Shown: positions 45,561 to 53,017 of the stretch, piece by piece | Layout of the letters: every line of letters starts with the position of its first letter | Numbering within the stretch: the stretch's first letter is position 1 | From: Bacteroidales bacterium | GTDB taxonomy: Bacteria > Bacteroidota > Bacteroidia > Bacteroidales > UBA932 | Assembly: GCA_017550655.1 (NCBI GenBank) | Contig: JAFZOK010000013.1 | Coordinates: 682,001 to 746,000, forward strand | Reading direction: 5' to 3' | DNA length: 64,000 nucleotides | Made by a program: the position numbers and the translations under genes | Notes under the pieces: generated by a model | What the model was told of the DNA's origin: nothing | Seen by the model: the letters and a program-made list of their open reading frames with translations, nothing else | Databases searched by the model: none

Positions 45561-45806
45561 CTAAACAGTCTTGGTTCCTATTCTATCTATCAAGAGAAGC
45601 CGGGCTTCTTCAGGTTTTTCGTAGGCGTTGCAGGATTTCAGATAAGCATCCAATTCGTAAAAATCTTCACCCCAAAGGGGCCTATGCCTCTTGAAAGCCT
45701 GCGGAGTGAAAGCAGATAATCTTCTCAGCCATAAATTTTTGCGATTAAGAGAGTGTGGGGTATTTTCTTCTAATTTTCTGTTCTTTACAAAAAGAATGAG
45801 GCGTCC
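45561..45806 (-). pseudogene. possible gene remnant without start codon
   Basis: An 82-codon stop-free frame on the minus strand without an ATG in a useful place. The translation looks protein-like in composition (LSAFTPQAFKRHRPLWGEDF, then ELDAYLKSCNAYEKPEEARL), ending IGTKTV. It begins 8 bases inside the att copy at 45814. It may be the 3' part of a gene truncated by island integration or simply a chance frame. Family unknown. Confidence 0.3.
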
Positions 45807-45813
45807 TTATAGC

Positions 45814-45835
45814 CTAGTACTCATCCTCGTTGAAG
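45814..45835. repeat. att copy 1 (left end of island)
   Basis: Contains TACTCATCCTCGTTGAAG exactly as in the intact DUF2795 gene at 57038-57059; 21 of 22 bases match that copy. On the minus strand it reads FNEDEY-stop. It marks the junction of chromosome and island. Confidence 0.8.
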
Positions 45836-45961
45836 TTGTAGTGTGTTTTGTGTATAATACACATTGTCAATATATTACCATTGTGTTCAAAAACTGGGGA
45901 TAGCTACAGGGGTAGTCTGATGTAGCTTAATTGCAACTAATTGGATTGATGAGCCCCATTT

Positions 45962-47287
45962 TTACTCTCCTTGCTCCGGAACAGGAATCCCTGCGGCGCG
46001 GAGAAATCCTTCGATTGCGTACAGAGGAAGATTCTCCATCCAGCCTTGGTCGATGTAGTTCAACATTGAGAGCCGGAGGCCTTTCAGGTTGGGATGTTCA
46101 TCAATGTATGTCTTAAGAGATTTAGCTTTGACATTTTCCTCAGCCTTAGCCTCAATGGGGACAACACGCTTTTCTGTCTGGACGGCGAAGTCTATCTCCA
46201 CTTCAGATTCGTTGGTGGAATAGTAGAAGGTGGGAATCTGGATACGGGCTAATTGCTCATTGACATAGCACTCAGTGAAGGCTCCTTTGAACTCCTTGAA
46301 GATATTGTCGCCAACCAGCATCTGGGAAGCGGGAACATCTGTCATAGCCCCGAGCAAGCCCACATCCAATGGGAAAACCTTGAATACATCGAAATCTTCG
46401 TAAAAACTGAGCGGGTATTCAATCTTGGAGACGCGATGTACTTTATAGATGAGACCGGCATCTTTGAGCCAAGTAATGGCTATTTCAAAGTCCTTGGCCC
46501 TGGCGCCTTTACGTATGGCTCCATAGATGAGCTTCTTGTTCTCTTTTGCCAGATGGGAAGGGAGAGAATCCCAAACCATTTCGATTCGTGGTACTTCCTT
46601 CTTGGGTGCGTGCTTTGAAAAGTCTTTGCGGTAGCCGGCAAGGATATCTTTATGGATCTTGCGGACGGCATTGAGCCCTTTACCGGCGATGTAACCGGCA
46701 ACGGCTTCGGGCATACCGCCTACGTAATAATACTGCCTGAGGAGGTCTATATACTTTTGACTCAAGGTGTTTACTGCGATCCAGTCACATTCCAGGAGCA
46801 ACTGCGTCAGTTTCTCGTTGCCTGTAGCGTTCAGGAATTCGTGCAGGGACATCGGGAACATCCGGACAAGTTCTACCATTCCGACTGGGAAGGACTGGTC
46901 TTCGTGGATAGAGATGCCAAGGAGAGAGCCTGCGACAGCCACATCATACTCCGGGAAGTCTTCCTTGAAGTATTTGAGGCAGCCCAGGGCTGCAGCGCTT
47001 TCCTGAATTTCATCGATGATAATAAGCGTATCCTTAGGGACGATATCCACGCCTGTATGGGCAGACAACGTACGGATGATTCTCTTGATGTCGTGATCTG
47101 GCTCAAAGATAGATTTGGCCACGGCCTCTTTATCCAAGTTGACATAGGAGACGCTTTTGTACTCCTTTGCACCGAACTCTTTGAGAATATAGGTTTTGCC
47201 AACCTGACGTGCACCATCAAGGACAAGGGGCTTATGGTCTCTACGAGACTGCCAATCAAGTAATTTTTGGTATATATCTCGTTTCAT
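45962..47287 (-). CDS. AAA ATPase with DUF4143 domain
   Basis: The 441 residues start at MKRDIYQKLLDW (ATG 47287; a longer start at 47314 is possible). Walker A is GARQVGKT at 25-32, Walker B LIIIDEIQES, then a sensor-like VAVAGSLLG. The C-terminal DUF4143 region has a nuclease-like stretch, STNESEVEIDFAVQTEKRVVPIEAKAE, with D and E-A-K placed like a PD-(D/E)xK core. Such ATPases are very common in anaerobes, often in islands; their function is unproven, with defence or toxin-like roles suggested. Two 17-base direct repeats flank its -7 box. Confidence 0.9.
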   Translation of the reverse strand: MKRDIYQKLLDWQSRRDHKPLVLDGARQVGKTYILKEFGAKEYKSVSYVNLDKEAVAKSIFEPDHDIKRIIRTLSAHTGVDIVPKDTLIIIDEIQESAAALGCLKYFKEDFPEYDVAVAGSLLGISIHEDQSFPVGMVELVRMFPMSLHEFLNATGNEKLTQLLLECDWIAVNTLSQKYIDLLRQYYYVGGMPEAVAGYIAGKGLNAVRKIHKDILAGYRKDFSKHAPKKEVPRIEMVWDSLPSHLAKENKKLIYGAIRKGARAKDFEIAITWLKDAGLIYKVHRVSKIEYPLSFYEDFDVFKVFPLDVGLLGAMTDVPASQMLVGDNIFKEFKGAFTECYVNEQLARIQIPTFYYSTNESEVEIDFAVQTEKRVVPIEAKAEENVKAKSLKTYIDEHPNLKGLRLSMLNYIDQGWMENLPLYAIEGFLRAAGIPVPEQGE

Positions 47288-47324
47288 ATCACACAAATTA
47301 TGACGAATAAACAAGTATAATCAA

Positions 47325-47374
47325 CAAAAATTCCGACGAATCTTTGCCGCAAATATACAAAAATTCCGACGAAT
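47325..47374 (-). promoter_or_regulatory. promoter of the DUF4143 ATPase between two direct repeats
   Basis: CAAAAATTCCGACGAAT occurs exactly twice, at 47325-47341 and 47358-47374, 33 bases apart (about three helical turns). Between them at 47350-47357 lies TATATTTG (minus strand), the -7 box. A protein binding both repeats would block the promoter, so autoregulation is likely. Confidence 0.65.
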
Positions 47375-47513
47375 GCCGATGCACGGAAAGAACCTTCTGA
47401 AGTGTCCCGCTTGTGGAGTCAAAAAAACACAAATCATTGCTCCCTGTCACAGGTTATTGCAAATATACACTTTTTGCGTGTAATTCTTTTTCTTTGGTTT
47501 ACAACAGATAATC

Positions 47514-47888
47514 TCAATCATCATTTGATAAGAATCTCCATTTCATACTGCTGGCCAGAATAACGTCCGAGCCATTTTGGAATTCGACTAATCCATCTGT
47601 AAAGTGTAGCTGTAAGTTCGTGATAGTCTTATCCTTGAAATCATTGGAGACGTTAATGGTATCGACTTCGGCCAGTTCTATGCACAACATGGCAAATTGC
47701 CAGAGGCCACAATCTATTGCAAGCCTCAGATAGACGATTTTACGGGATTCATAGTAATAGAATTCCATAACCATAATGTCTCTCCCAGACAGATGCCCAT
47801 CGAAAATAGCCAGAAGTTTGTCAAGACCAACCTGACTGGTGCATTTGTGCCAGCGGTTTAAAGAATTAGCGAGATATGAGACCGGCAT
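47514..47888 (-). CDS. hypothetical protein
   Basis: Not recognised. A 124-residue frame, MPVSYLANSLNRWHKCTSQ, with alpha/beta composition and no signal or membrane segment. It starts 17 bases after the PLD-like fragment on the same strand and belongs to element B. Coding potential is plausible from length and composition only; it may be a fragment like its neighbours. Confidence 0.5.
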   Translation of the reverse strand: MPVSYLANSLNRWHKCTSQVGLDKLLAIFDGHLSGRDIMVMEFYYYESRKIVYLRLAIDCGLWQFAMLCIELAEVDTINVSNDFKDKTITNLQLHFTDGLVEFQNGSDVILASSMKWRFLSNDD

Positions 47889-47905
47889 AATGTATAACGA
47901 ATTTC

Positions 47906-48304
47906 TTATGATTCTCCCAATATGTACCCCATCATCTCCGACGCAATTACCGGCGCCAGCACACGCATGACATTATCCTCCTCCTTGTGATGGCTTCCTG
48001 CCAAATCGATACTGCCAAACCAGAGTAAGGACCGGTCAATAACGGCAGCTCGGATGGGTTGTTTATCAGTTTGGACTAGTTTTATCCCCGCCTTGGTGAA
48101 GTCTTCGTCCCGAGAAGATGGCTTTCGGATAATAATACAGCACTCCACACCAAGGTATTGCAAGGCGCTCCCTTTCTCCTCTATTGCCCGGAACGGAGTA
48201 AATCGCGGAATCAAAACTCTACTGAACGACTGCCTGGACATCTGAGCCTTTGCATCAGACTTGTAACGAATCGGCCCGCACTGCATGAACACAATTGGCG
48301 TCAT
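47906..48304 (-). pseudogene. fragment with PLD-like C-terminal domain
   Basis: A 132-residue frame; the stop-free stretch extends about 18 codons upstream of the ATG at 48304 without another start. The segment IRAAVIDRSLLWFGSIDLAG followed by EEDNVMRV resembles the C-terminal PLD-nuclease core of some helicases and restriction-like proteins (HxK...D..LWxGS.N), but the His of the HxK motif is not clear. It is probably the 3' piece of a larger defence or helicase gene, joined to integrase remains at 48324. Confidence 0.45.
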
Positions 48305-48323
48305 CCCGTCCTGACGGGTGTAA

Positions 48324-48875
48324 TCAAGAAAAAGTATGAGCTTTTTGTACTTTATCTTGATTTTTTGGCGAGAAAAAGTACATTAAGGTCTCAATTATGA
48401 GTGCGCATAATGATTTGTCACGACCTCCACTAAACAAAACATGCCTTTTCACATCTCCATCAGCTTCCTCGCCTCCTCTTCTATGGTGCTTATTATGCCG
48501 CCATTCCATCCGATATTGAATAAAAGCCTCAAAGGTTTCGGGATTCAGTTTCATCAGCGTCATCGACTTGCCTCCGGTATGGAATCTCTCAAAGTCTGAA
48601 AACACTCGCAGATAACTCCGGTGGTTGTAGTAGGTCTGATAGGTGATTTGTTTCTTGAGGAACCTTGACTCCAGATATTCCAGCGCAAAATCGACAAGCG
48701 TTACCATCCTGGGGCGGTCTTCCTCTGCCACATGTGTCCCCTTAAGGATTGAACCAATGAGCGTAATCGTCAGGTTTTCAGGTTTACACTTCCCGTGTTG
48801 CTCCATAATGCCTGCCTTGAAAGCCGCCAGTTCCGCATTGATGGATAGTGACTCTTCAGTATTCCCGGTTGCCAT
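48324..48875 (-). pseudogene. degenerate tyrosine recombinase (integrase) of element B
   Basis: The frame keeps the end of the arm-binding domain (a WDSRREMATGN-like segment runs upstream of the ATG without a start codon) and a SAM-like core-binding domain up to about residue 128 (YQTYYNHRSYLRVFSDFERF, LNPETFEAFIQYRMEW). From there the translation turns to low-complexity HNKHHRRGGEE; in another frame WNGGIISTIEEEARKLMEM-stop continues, so a frameshift is likely. The catalytic domain with R-H-R-H-Y is missing. Inactive as an integrase. Confidence 0.7.
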
Positions 48876-49100
48876 TTCCCTCCGGCTGTCCCATAGGTCC
48901 GGCTCGATGGAAACTCCTGATGGAGGAGGAATACTGCCACAAATCAGCAGCTCAAAAAAGAGGGTAAAACAGTGGGCAAAAAAGAGGACAAAACAAATAG
49001 AAAAACGGCCCCAGAGCGCACTCTAAGGCCGATTTTAACAAATAACCGCCCATAAAGAGGGTAACTTTATGTCGGTCATAAATCTCTAATATTCAACGAG

Positions 49101-49122
49101 TTAGTACTCGTCCTCGTTGAAG
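49101..49122. repeat. att copy 2 (junction of the two elements)
   Basis: TACTCGTCCTCGTTGAAG, one base different from the other two copies in this core. On the minus strand it again reads FNEDEY-stop (TAA instead of TAG). It is the shared boundary of elements B and A. Confidence 0.8.
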
Positions 49123-49178
49123 AGTTTTTTATAAAAGTTAAACTATTTATTATCAGCATAATGAAGTTTTGTCAATCT

Positions 49179-49194
49179 GAAATAGACAAGGATA
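49179..49194. repeat. candidate integrase arm site, left end of element A
   Basis: GAAATAGACAAGGATA, identical over 16 bases to 56919-56934 near the right end. It lies 57 bases inside the left att copy. Confidence 0.6.
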
Positions 49195-49211
49195 AGCACC
49201 CCAAAAACAAG

Positions 49212-49240
49212 AAAAGGCAAGGAGTTTTTCCCTGCCTTTT
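49212..49240. terminator. hairpin terminator
   Basis: AAAAGGCAAGG pairs with CCCTGCCTTTT with one mismatch around a 7-base loop. It follows the minus-strand HTH gene by 19 bases and has T-rich flanks on both sides, so it may act in both directions. Confidence 0.6.
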
Positions 49241-49258
49241 CGCCTGTAAAACAAGTTC

Positions 49259-49492
49259 TTATGCAATGTCCCTACAATGTGGGTAAAAGAACCTTTCGTC
49301 ATTCAGAAAATCAATAATGTGTTGTTGCTGAATGTACTTTTTGTTGCTCCCAGGTACTTGGGAATAACTTATCCACCCGTTGTTAATCCACTTCCTAAAA
49401 GTATTGTCCTTAATATGGAGTAGCAACTTAACTTCTTCCGCGGTGAATACAGGCTTTGTCCAATCAACTTTCTTTTCATCATCTTCCTGCAT
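49259..49492 (-). CDS. excisionase-like helix-turn-helix protein
   Basis: A 77-residue protein of the HTH_17/excisionase type: FTAEEVKLLLHIKDNTFRKW as the winged HTH, then INNGWISYSQVPGSNKKYIQ as the wing and QQHIIDFLND. Bacteroidetes integrative elements usually carry such a gene, which may bend DNA for excision or act as a repressor. A -7 box at 49591-49598 would give a leader of about 95 bases. It lies close to the left end of element A, away from the integrase. Confidence 0.8.
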   Translation of the reverse strand: MQEDDEKKVDWTKPVFTAEEVKLLLHIKDNTFRKWINNGWISYSQVPGSNKKYIQQQHIIDFLNDERFFYPHCRDIA

Positions 49493-49590
49493 TTTAAGTT
49501 AATTTTTTCTCTTTATTCTTATGACGCCTTCGTGCCTCATTATTGCTTTCGCAAAGGTTTGGTATAGCACAGGTGCGCGTCAAACCTACA

Positions 49591-49598
49591 CAAATATA
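49591..49598 (-). promoter_or_regulatory. -7 box of the HTH gene
   Basis: TATATTTG on the minus strand, about 100 bases before the HTH start at 49492. The -33 element is not clear. Confidence 0.45.
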
Positions 49599-49664
49599 CA
49601 AAAAATTTCGGAGAAAGTCAATGGAATTGCCGATGGCGGTATCTTGTCCGCCCCTCCAAATTTT

Positions 49665-49811
49665 GATAATCCTGCGATTGTACCATAATTTTTGGGATAA
49701 TCTCGGAATTTTGGGATAATCCTGTGATTTGTCCGCCCTGTTCGGAAAATGTTTTATTGTACAATCTCGGAATTGTACCATGAATTTGGGCGAATCTTGG
49801 AATTGTACCAT
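49665..49811. repeat. five imperfect repeats of an AATC-N4-GATT/ATTGTACCAT unit
   Basis: Units start at 49665, 49695, 49714, 49759 and 49790. Consensus is close to RATAATCYYGSRATTGTACC. The 49759-49778 unit is a full palindrome, GTACAAT-CTCGGA-ATTGTAC. Spacing is irregular (20-45 bases). TTGTCCGCC blocks flank the cluster on both sides in opposite orientation. It could be operators, iterons or a palindromic mobile repeat. Confidence 0.75.
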
Positions 49812-49919
49812 CAAGCGGACAAAGGCGGACAATGTGCCACTTTTACCCCGCTGAGGTGGTATCTGAAACCTCAGCGACGGGCTAAAAAACTATCGTGTTG
49901 ATTAAGTGCGATTTGGATA

Positions 49920-49966
49920 TTTCACTTCTGCGATTGGTGAAACACCTAAAAAAAACGTATCTTTAC
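49920..49966 (+). promoter_or_regulatory. promoter region of the putative restriction gene with inverted repeat
   Basis: TTTCAC-N11-GTGAAA (49920-49942) is a perfect 6-base inverted repeat placed about 16 bases before a -7-like TATCTTTA (49959-49966). The ATG is at 49988. The repeat overlaps the expected -33 site, a position suited to repression. Confidence 0.45.
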
Positions 49967-49987
49967 AACATTAAACTCAGGTGAGAG

Positions 49988-50623
49988 ATGAGTCTTCTTG
50001 TTGATTACAATTTGGCAACCAATGCCAATCACAAATCTGTCCGTATATTTGAAGGGCTGTTCAACGATTATTCTTTTTTGACACTTCCTTATAAGTGTCC
50101 ATCGGAGTATGTAGAAAAGTATTGGACTGCTTATGAGAATTATCAAAATCTCCACAATCCGAATAATTCTATAAATGGACTGATATTTGAATTTATAATT
50201 GAGACATTGTTTATTCGCGAAGGAATAACGCCATTCTATACCCAAGCGGAAATTTCTTTTGTTCCTGCTACTTGGTTTGATATGGTGCTTTATAACGAGA
50301 CGGACGATAGTATAGCCCCGTATAGTATTTCTCTTAAATCAAGTTTAAGGGAACGTTGGAAACAGGCGGATTTGGAAGCGGCTTTCTTAAAGAATGTTCA
50401 TCGTAAGTCAAAATGCTATCTGCTAACCATTAATCGGGAAGAAGCGGCATCCATCAACAACAAAATTCAAAGAGGAGATGCGATAGGTTTAGATGCCGTA
50501 GTTTATTGCTTGTCAGAAGAATTGAATAGTTTTATCAAAAAGATAAAGAAAGTTCGGTTTTCTGAAAGCCTACCTGATATTAAGGTGGTAAAGAGCGGTG
50601 CTTTTATTAATCCGCAAGAATAA
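49988..50623 (+). CDS. putative type II restriction endonuclease
   Basis: A 211-residue protein next to a cytosine-5 methylase and Vsr. A nuclease-like core is visible: an acidic residue in FEFIIETLFIREG, Asp in TWFDMVLYNE, then SISLKSSLRERWKQADLEAA, where SLK takes the place of the ExK of PD-(D/E)xK enzymes. The following LKNVHRKSKCYLLTIN fits the next core strand. I recall similar SLKTSLRER segments in type II enzymes but cannot name the specificity. Its 3' end overlaps the convergent vsr gene by 17 bases. It is AT-rich like the rest of the cassette. Confidence 0.7.
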   Translation: MSLLVDYNLATNANHKSVRIFEGLFNDYSFLTLPYKCPSEYVEKYWTAYENYQNLHNPNNSINGLIFEFIIETLFIREGITPFYTQAEISFVPATWFDMVLYNETDDSIAPYSISLKSSLRERWKQADLEAAFLKNVHRKSKCYLLTINREEAASINNKIQRGDAIGLDAVVYCLSEELNSFIKKIKKVRFSESLPDIKVVKSGAFINPQE

Positions 50624-51029
50624 TCTTTATTATTTTGCTAATGGTGCTTTCAAAGACTGATTTTTTAAGTTCGCATTCCCATACTACAACCGTTTTCCAT
50701 CCGTCTCGTTCAAGACTATTGGTAATATAAGCATCTCGTTTGCGATTCTTGTCAATTTTATCACGCCAAAAGTCTGTATTTGTCTCGGGGAGTTTTGCTT
50801 TCTTGCAATTCTCGTGTCCGTGCCAAAAACATCCATTGACGAAAATAACAACATTGTATTTTGGTAATACTATATCAGGACACCCGCAAAGATTACTGAC
50901 ATTGATACGATACCGAAATCCTTGCTTAAAAAGAGCCTTTCTTACAAGGATTTCAGGTTTTGTGCCTTTACTCTTAATATGAGACATACACCTATGTCTC
51001 TGTTCTTGGGTAAATCTATCTGCCATCAA
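50607..51029 (-). CDS. vsr: very short patch repair endonuclease Vsr
   Basis: Nicks 5' of T in T:G mismatches that arise when 5-methylcytosine is deaminated. The 140 residues show the family core: RHRCMSHIKSKGTKPEILVR, FRYRINVSNLCGCPDIVLPK (catalytic Asp in PDI) and FVNGCFWHGHENC with the zinc and active-site His and Cys residues, ending DGWKTVVVWECEL. It lies 18 bases downstream of the methylase gene, its natural partner. The second Met (51026) is an equally good start. Confidence 0.97.
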   Translation of the reverse strand: MMADRFTQEQRHRCMSHIKSKGTKPEILVRKALFKQGFRYRINVSNLCGCPDIVLPKYNVVIFVNGCFWHGHENCKKAKLPETNTDFWRDKIDKNRKRDAYITNSLERDGWKTVVVWECELKKSVFESTISKIIKIILAD

Positions 51030-51047
51030 TAATGAGGAACCTTGCCT

Positions 51048-52055
51048 CTACTGCTTACCAATCAAAACTGATTTTATATTCTTTGCGATAGCCTCAATGA
51101 CATTTATGCTAACACTATTTCCAAATTGTTTGTAAAGGTGAACATCCGCTAACGGCAAAACGAAGGTATCAGGAAAACCCTGCAACCGAGCCCATTCTCT
51201 TGGTGTCATTTTACGAATGCTCTCATTGTTAATTTCTCCCTTTATATGTGTACTTGGTTTCATAGAGTGCGGACGCTCATCTTTTATAAGATTACCCTCT
51301 CGCCCCATTCCGCCGCAAACGATAGTCCCTGCTATTCCATCTAAATCTCTAACAACGTATCCGAATCCATGTCCTTTTGCTTCGTGTCTCGCTTTATGTG
51401 CTTTTAATGTATTCAGATAAACATTGCTCAAATAGTATTTTGAATCAATAGGTGCTTCTTCAAGAATATCCCTTATACATACGTTTTTTTTGTTGCCCTC
51501 TGGAAACAAAAATTCTGTTGGGGCAATGTCATTTCTAAAACATACAATATAAATTCTTTCTCTATTTTGAGGAACGCCGAAATCCTTGCTGTTAAGTATC
51601 TTTGAAAATACCTTATATCCAAGTTTTTCAAAAGTATCCACAATTACCTTAAATGTCCTTCCCTTATCGTGAATTGTTAAGCCTTTTACGTTTTCGCAAA
51701 AAATAACTTTTGGTTTATGATAGTCGCAAATTCTTGCCACATCTAAAAATAAAGTTCCACGACACATTCCCTTATAATCATCGTTAAATCCTTGGTGTTT
51801 CCCTGCCATAGAAAATGCTTGACAAGGGAAACCTGCTAAACAAATGTCAAAAGGAGGAATATCTTGTTCTTTAATTTGGGTAATATCACCTGCTATGTCA
51901 AAATCATCCTTAAAATTTGCCTTGTATGTAAGTTGGGCATACTTGTCCCATTCGCTTACAAAAATGGTTTTAACACTCTTTCCAAAAGCATTGTCAAAAC
52001 CTAATCTAATCCCGCCGATACCCGCAAATAAATCTATTGTTGTAAAATGTTTCAT
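51048..52055 (-). CDS. DNA (cytosine-5-)-methyltransferase
   Basis: A 335-residue type II methylase. Motif I is DLFAGIGG (8-15), motif IV GFPCQAFS with catalytic Cys78, motif VI FCENVKGL, motif VIII QNRERIYIV, motif IX within TPREWARLQGFPD and motif X QFGNSVS. The target-recognition region lies between VIII and IX. I use ATG 52055 because a -7 box ends about 19 bases upstream; the frame from 52076 begins before the predicted transcript start. With Vsr and the adjacent putative nuclease it forms a restriction-modification cassette. Confidence 0.97.
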   Translation of the reverse strand: MKHFTTIDLFAGIGGIRLGFDNAFGKSVKTIFVSEWDKYAQLTYKANFKDDFDIAGDITQIKEQDIPPFDICLAGFPCQAFSMAGKHQGFNDDYKGMCRGTLFLDVARICDYHKPKVIFCENVKGLTIHDKGRTFKVIVDTFEKLGYKVFSKILNSKDFGVPQNRERIYIVCFRNDIAPTEFLFPEGNKKNVCIRDILEEAPIDSKYYLSNVYLNTLKAHKARHEAKGHGFGYVVRDLDGIAGTIVCGGMGREGNLIKDERPHSMKPSTHIKGEINNESIRKMTPREWARLQGFPDTFVLPLADVHLYKQFGNSVSINVIEAIAKNIKSVLIGKQ

Positions 52056-52073
52056 ATTCAAAATCACTACAAG

Positions 52074-52081
52074 CAAAAATA
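52074..52081 (-). promoter_or_regulatory. -7 box of the methylase-vsr operon
   Basis: TATTTTTG on the minus strand, 19 bases before the methylase ATG at 52055. Confidence 0.55.
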
Positions 52082-52092
52082 AGGAAAAAACT

Positions 52093-52323
52093 CTATATTG
52101 CTATTAAATCTCCTTTCAAAACCACCCTTGTTGAGCCGAGAGCCCAACGCCAATTTAAGTCTTTGACAAGACACCTGTCGCTGTCCTCTCCATAGTCATC
52201 AATGACAAGCATTCGGACACTTTCATCGCCTGGGTCAATCACTTCTTTAAACCTAACATACATCCCTGTACGGATTGGTTCATCTTGTATATCGCTCATA
52301 TCCTTAAAATTGTAAATCATCAT
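52093..52323 (-). CDS. small hypothetical protein
   Basis: A 76-residue acidic protein, MSDIQDEPIRTGMYVRFKEV then IDDYGEDSDRCLVKDL. The frame begins with ATGATG overlapping the end of the recombinase gene by 20 bases; a start at 52299 would avoid the overlap. The beta-rich pattern (GMYVRF, RMLVIDDY, STRVVLKGDLIAI) suggests a small barrel. Family unknown. Tight linkage to the recombinase suggests cotranscription. Confidence 0.6.
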   Translation of the reverse strand: MMIYNFKDMSDIQDEPIRTGMYVRFKEVIDPGDESVRMLVIDDYGEDSDRCLVKDLNWRWALGSTRVVLKGDLIAI

Positions 52324-52903
52324 AAACTTCTCCGAGTTCCTGCTGGCGTAAGCCGATATATCTACGGGTAATGGACGGGGAGGTGTGGTTCATTATCTCG
52401 CTCAATTTCAGCAAGGCGAGTTCTCCACGTCCTGCATTGTTTTCCCGTTCCCATATCTGCCTTGCCCAAGTCTTTCGGAGTGTGTGGGTGCTAAAATTAG
52501 CGATTTTCAGATTATACTGCACCCTCATCCACTTAAAGTGCCTATTTATCATTTGAACGGAGGTTGTAGAGCCGAAACGATTAAGGAAACAAGGCTCATC
52601 CATTTCCGCATCCCCGATACCGAGAGCCTCAGCACAATCCTTAATGTGTCCTTGATACCCCTTATTTATTCGTATAACCCTCCTTTTTTTGGTTTTCTGT
52701 TCTGTAATGACGAATTCCTCGGCATTGTAAATCTGACGCCACGAAATGGCTAATAAATCGCCTATTCTAATTCCAAAAAAGAAACCACATCCAACAAGCA
52801 AGGAAAGGCGAAATTTGCCATCCTTGTAGAGTTTGCGAACAAGGTTCATTGCGGTTTCCCAAGGCAAGTAATCGGCGGTGGTGTATGAGTGTTTTACTGA
52901 CAT
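52304..52903 (-). CDS. catalytic-domain-only tyrosine recombinase
   Basis: A 199-residue protein consisting of just the catalytic domain. The active-site residues are all present: Arg46 (FFGIRIGDLL), Lys72/73, His140 and Arg143 (STHTLRKTWA), His173 (MNHTSPSITRR) and Tyr182. There is no arm-binding or SAM-like domain, unlike the full integrase at 55447-56820. Short recombinases like this can act as invertases or helpers. It has its own promoter region after the DUF2693-like gene. Role is open: second integrase, resolvase or DNA inversion. Confidence 0.85.
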   Translation of the reverse strand: MSVKHSYTTADYLPWETAMNLVRKLYKDGKFRLSLLVGCGFFFGIRIGDLLAISWRQIYNAEEFVITEQKTKKRRVIRINKGYQGHIKDCAEALGIGDAEMDEPCFLNRFGSTTSVQMINRHFKWMRVQYNLKIANFSTHTLRKTWARQIWERENNAGRGELALLKLSEIMNHTSPSITRRYIGLRQQELGEVYDDLQF

Positions 52904-53017
52904 ATCTGCTTGTTTTGTTTATGTTGGTTAAACTTGATACTTCTTTCTAAAAATTAATCTGTAATGTCTTAAAAGTCAATACTAATTTCATTTCTGATAG
53001 AGGTGGGATATGAGGCA

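Larger units (their letters stand above)
45453..45961. other. 509-base intergenic stretch at the left end of the island
   Basis: Holds a promoter for the OmpA gene (45521-45528), a start-less open frame on the minus strand (45561-45806) and the left att copy (45814-45835). From 45836 to 45961 it is AT-rich without a convincing gene. A 70-residue plus-strand frame at 45691-45903 looks spurious. Confidence 0.6.
45814..49122. mobile_element. integrative element B (3.3 kb, degenerate)
   Basis: Bounded by att copies at 45814 and 49101. It carries a broken tyrosine integrase whose 5' end is 226 bases from the right att, the same spacing as the integrase of element A (218 bases). It also carries a PLD-like fragment, a hypothetical gene and an AAA/DUF4143 ATPase. 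Boundaries are inferred from the att repeats. The decayed integrase suggests an older insertion that cannot move by itself. Confidence 0.65.
48876..49258. other. 383-base junction between elements B and A
   Basis: Contains decayed 5' integrase sequence, two imperfect AAAAAAGAGG-containing repeats near 48957 and 48978, the shared att copy (49101-49122), a candidate arm site (49179-49194) and a hairpin terminator (49212-49240). No gene seen. Confidence 0.6.
49493..49987. other. 495-base region with promoters and repeat cluster
   Basis: Holds the promoter of the HTH gene, five imperfect repeats (49665-49811), TTGTCCGCC direct and inverted copies (near 49645, 49729 and 49822) and the promoter region of the putative restriction gene. 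A 112-residue frame across it is dictated by the repeats and is not credible. Confidence 0.6.

Noticed and set aside
45691-45903. 70-residue plus-strand frame
   Set aside because: Runs antisense to the remnant frame, crosses the att repeat and has no promoter or family-like features.
49494-49832. 112-residue minus-strand open frame before the HTH gene
   Set aside because: Its translation simply mirrors the repeat cluster (repeated MVQF, RDCTIK-like pieces) and crosses the predicted promoter of the HTH gene; no coding signature.
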